A stretch of DNA of 15,806 nucleotides from the NCBI GenBank assembly GCA_964568355.1, contig CAZMRK010000557.1:1-15806 (forward strand), given 5' to 3'. Made by a program: the position numbers and the translations under genes. The first letter of the stretch is position 1. The number at the start of each line of letters is the position of its first letter. The notes beneath the pieces were generated by a model. It was not told the origin of the DNA. It saw only the letters and a program-made list of their open reading frames with translations, and ran no database searches. The stretch is from JAJPJX01 sp964568355. Its GTDB lineage: Bacteria; Acidobacteriota; Terriglobia; Bryobacterales; Bryobacteraceae. Below are positions 15,698 to 15,806 of the stretch, piece by piece.

Positions 15698-15806
15698 CGA
15701 CTTTAAATTGGAAACAAAGACTTTCGCGTTTCCGGCATCTCGTTCTGGCGATACGGATTCCCCTGTTTTCGCCCTGCCGCTCCGCGCGGCTCGCTAACGG
15801 AGCACA
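15698..15806. other. Unassigned edge sequence, possibly the end of an integrated element
   Basis: No gene is recognised. On the minus strand one frame stays open from the window edge through the tRNA half to a TAA just beyond it, ending in TSRVRVPSPAP. On the plus strand another frame, containing GRRDSNPRRPAWEDDF, is open towards the edge. Such readings across tRNA arms are well-known artefactual peptides, so neither is called as a gene. By the geometry of the tRNA half, this stretch would be the terminal part of an integrated element. Confidence 0.4.

Overview
The window looks like part of a chromosome from an Acidobacteriota bacterium, probably of the Solibacteres/Bryobacterales type. This is inferred from gene content: an Oar-like TonB receptor with an N-terminal carboxypeptidase-regulatory domain and the 'LPLNGRDF' plug motif, a planctomycete/acidobacterial-type cytochrome-like DUF1592 protein paired with a DUF1552 protein and an ankyrin protein, and GC-rich DNA. 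Nearly every gene product carries an export signal, so the region encodes envelope and secreted functions.

Layout from left to right. (1) Positions 1-1757, minus: 5' part of a TonB-dependent receptor gene, cut by the window edge, with a GTG start and a good sigma70-like promoter at 1839-1867. (2) 1938-3554, minus: exported beta-lactamase-family serine hydrolase with a duplicated C-terminal domain. (3) 3676-6399, plus: exported two-domain M16 zinc peptidase, divergent from (2), with a clear promoter at 3627-3655. (4) 6400-6508: convergent intergenic stretch packed with GC-rich hairpins. (5) 6509-9598, minus: 1029-residue exported protein with two pectate-lyase-type domains and a C-terminal SMP-30/NHL-like propeller. 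(6) 9599-9785: intergenic region with two related inverted repeats (TTGGG...CCCAA), possibly operators. (7) 14970-9786, minus: tight three-gene operon in the order DUF1592-type cytochrome-like protein, DUF1552 Tat-exported protein, secreted ankyrin-repeat protein. The first junction is an ATGA overlap and the second a 5-base gap. (8) 14971-15806: no intact gene. It holds a decayed IS630-family transposase and the orphan 3' half of a tRNA-Gly(CCC), broken at the anticodon loop as in integrase attachment sites.

The genes suggest a scavenging and cell-surface program: import through a TonB receptor, extracytoplasmic peptidase and hydrolase activity, a polysaccharide-directed beta-helix protein, and a periplasmic haem-containing cassette of unknown substrate. 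No single system in the window can be called new from sequence alone. The points most worth following up are the paired palindromes at 9641-9722, the tRNA-half attachment scar at 15651-15697, and the three-gene DUF1592/DUF1552/ankyrin cassette.
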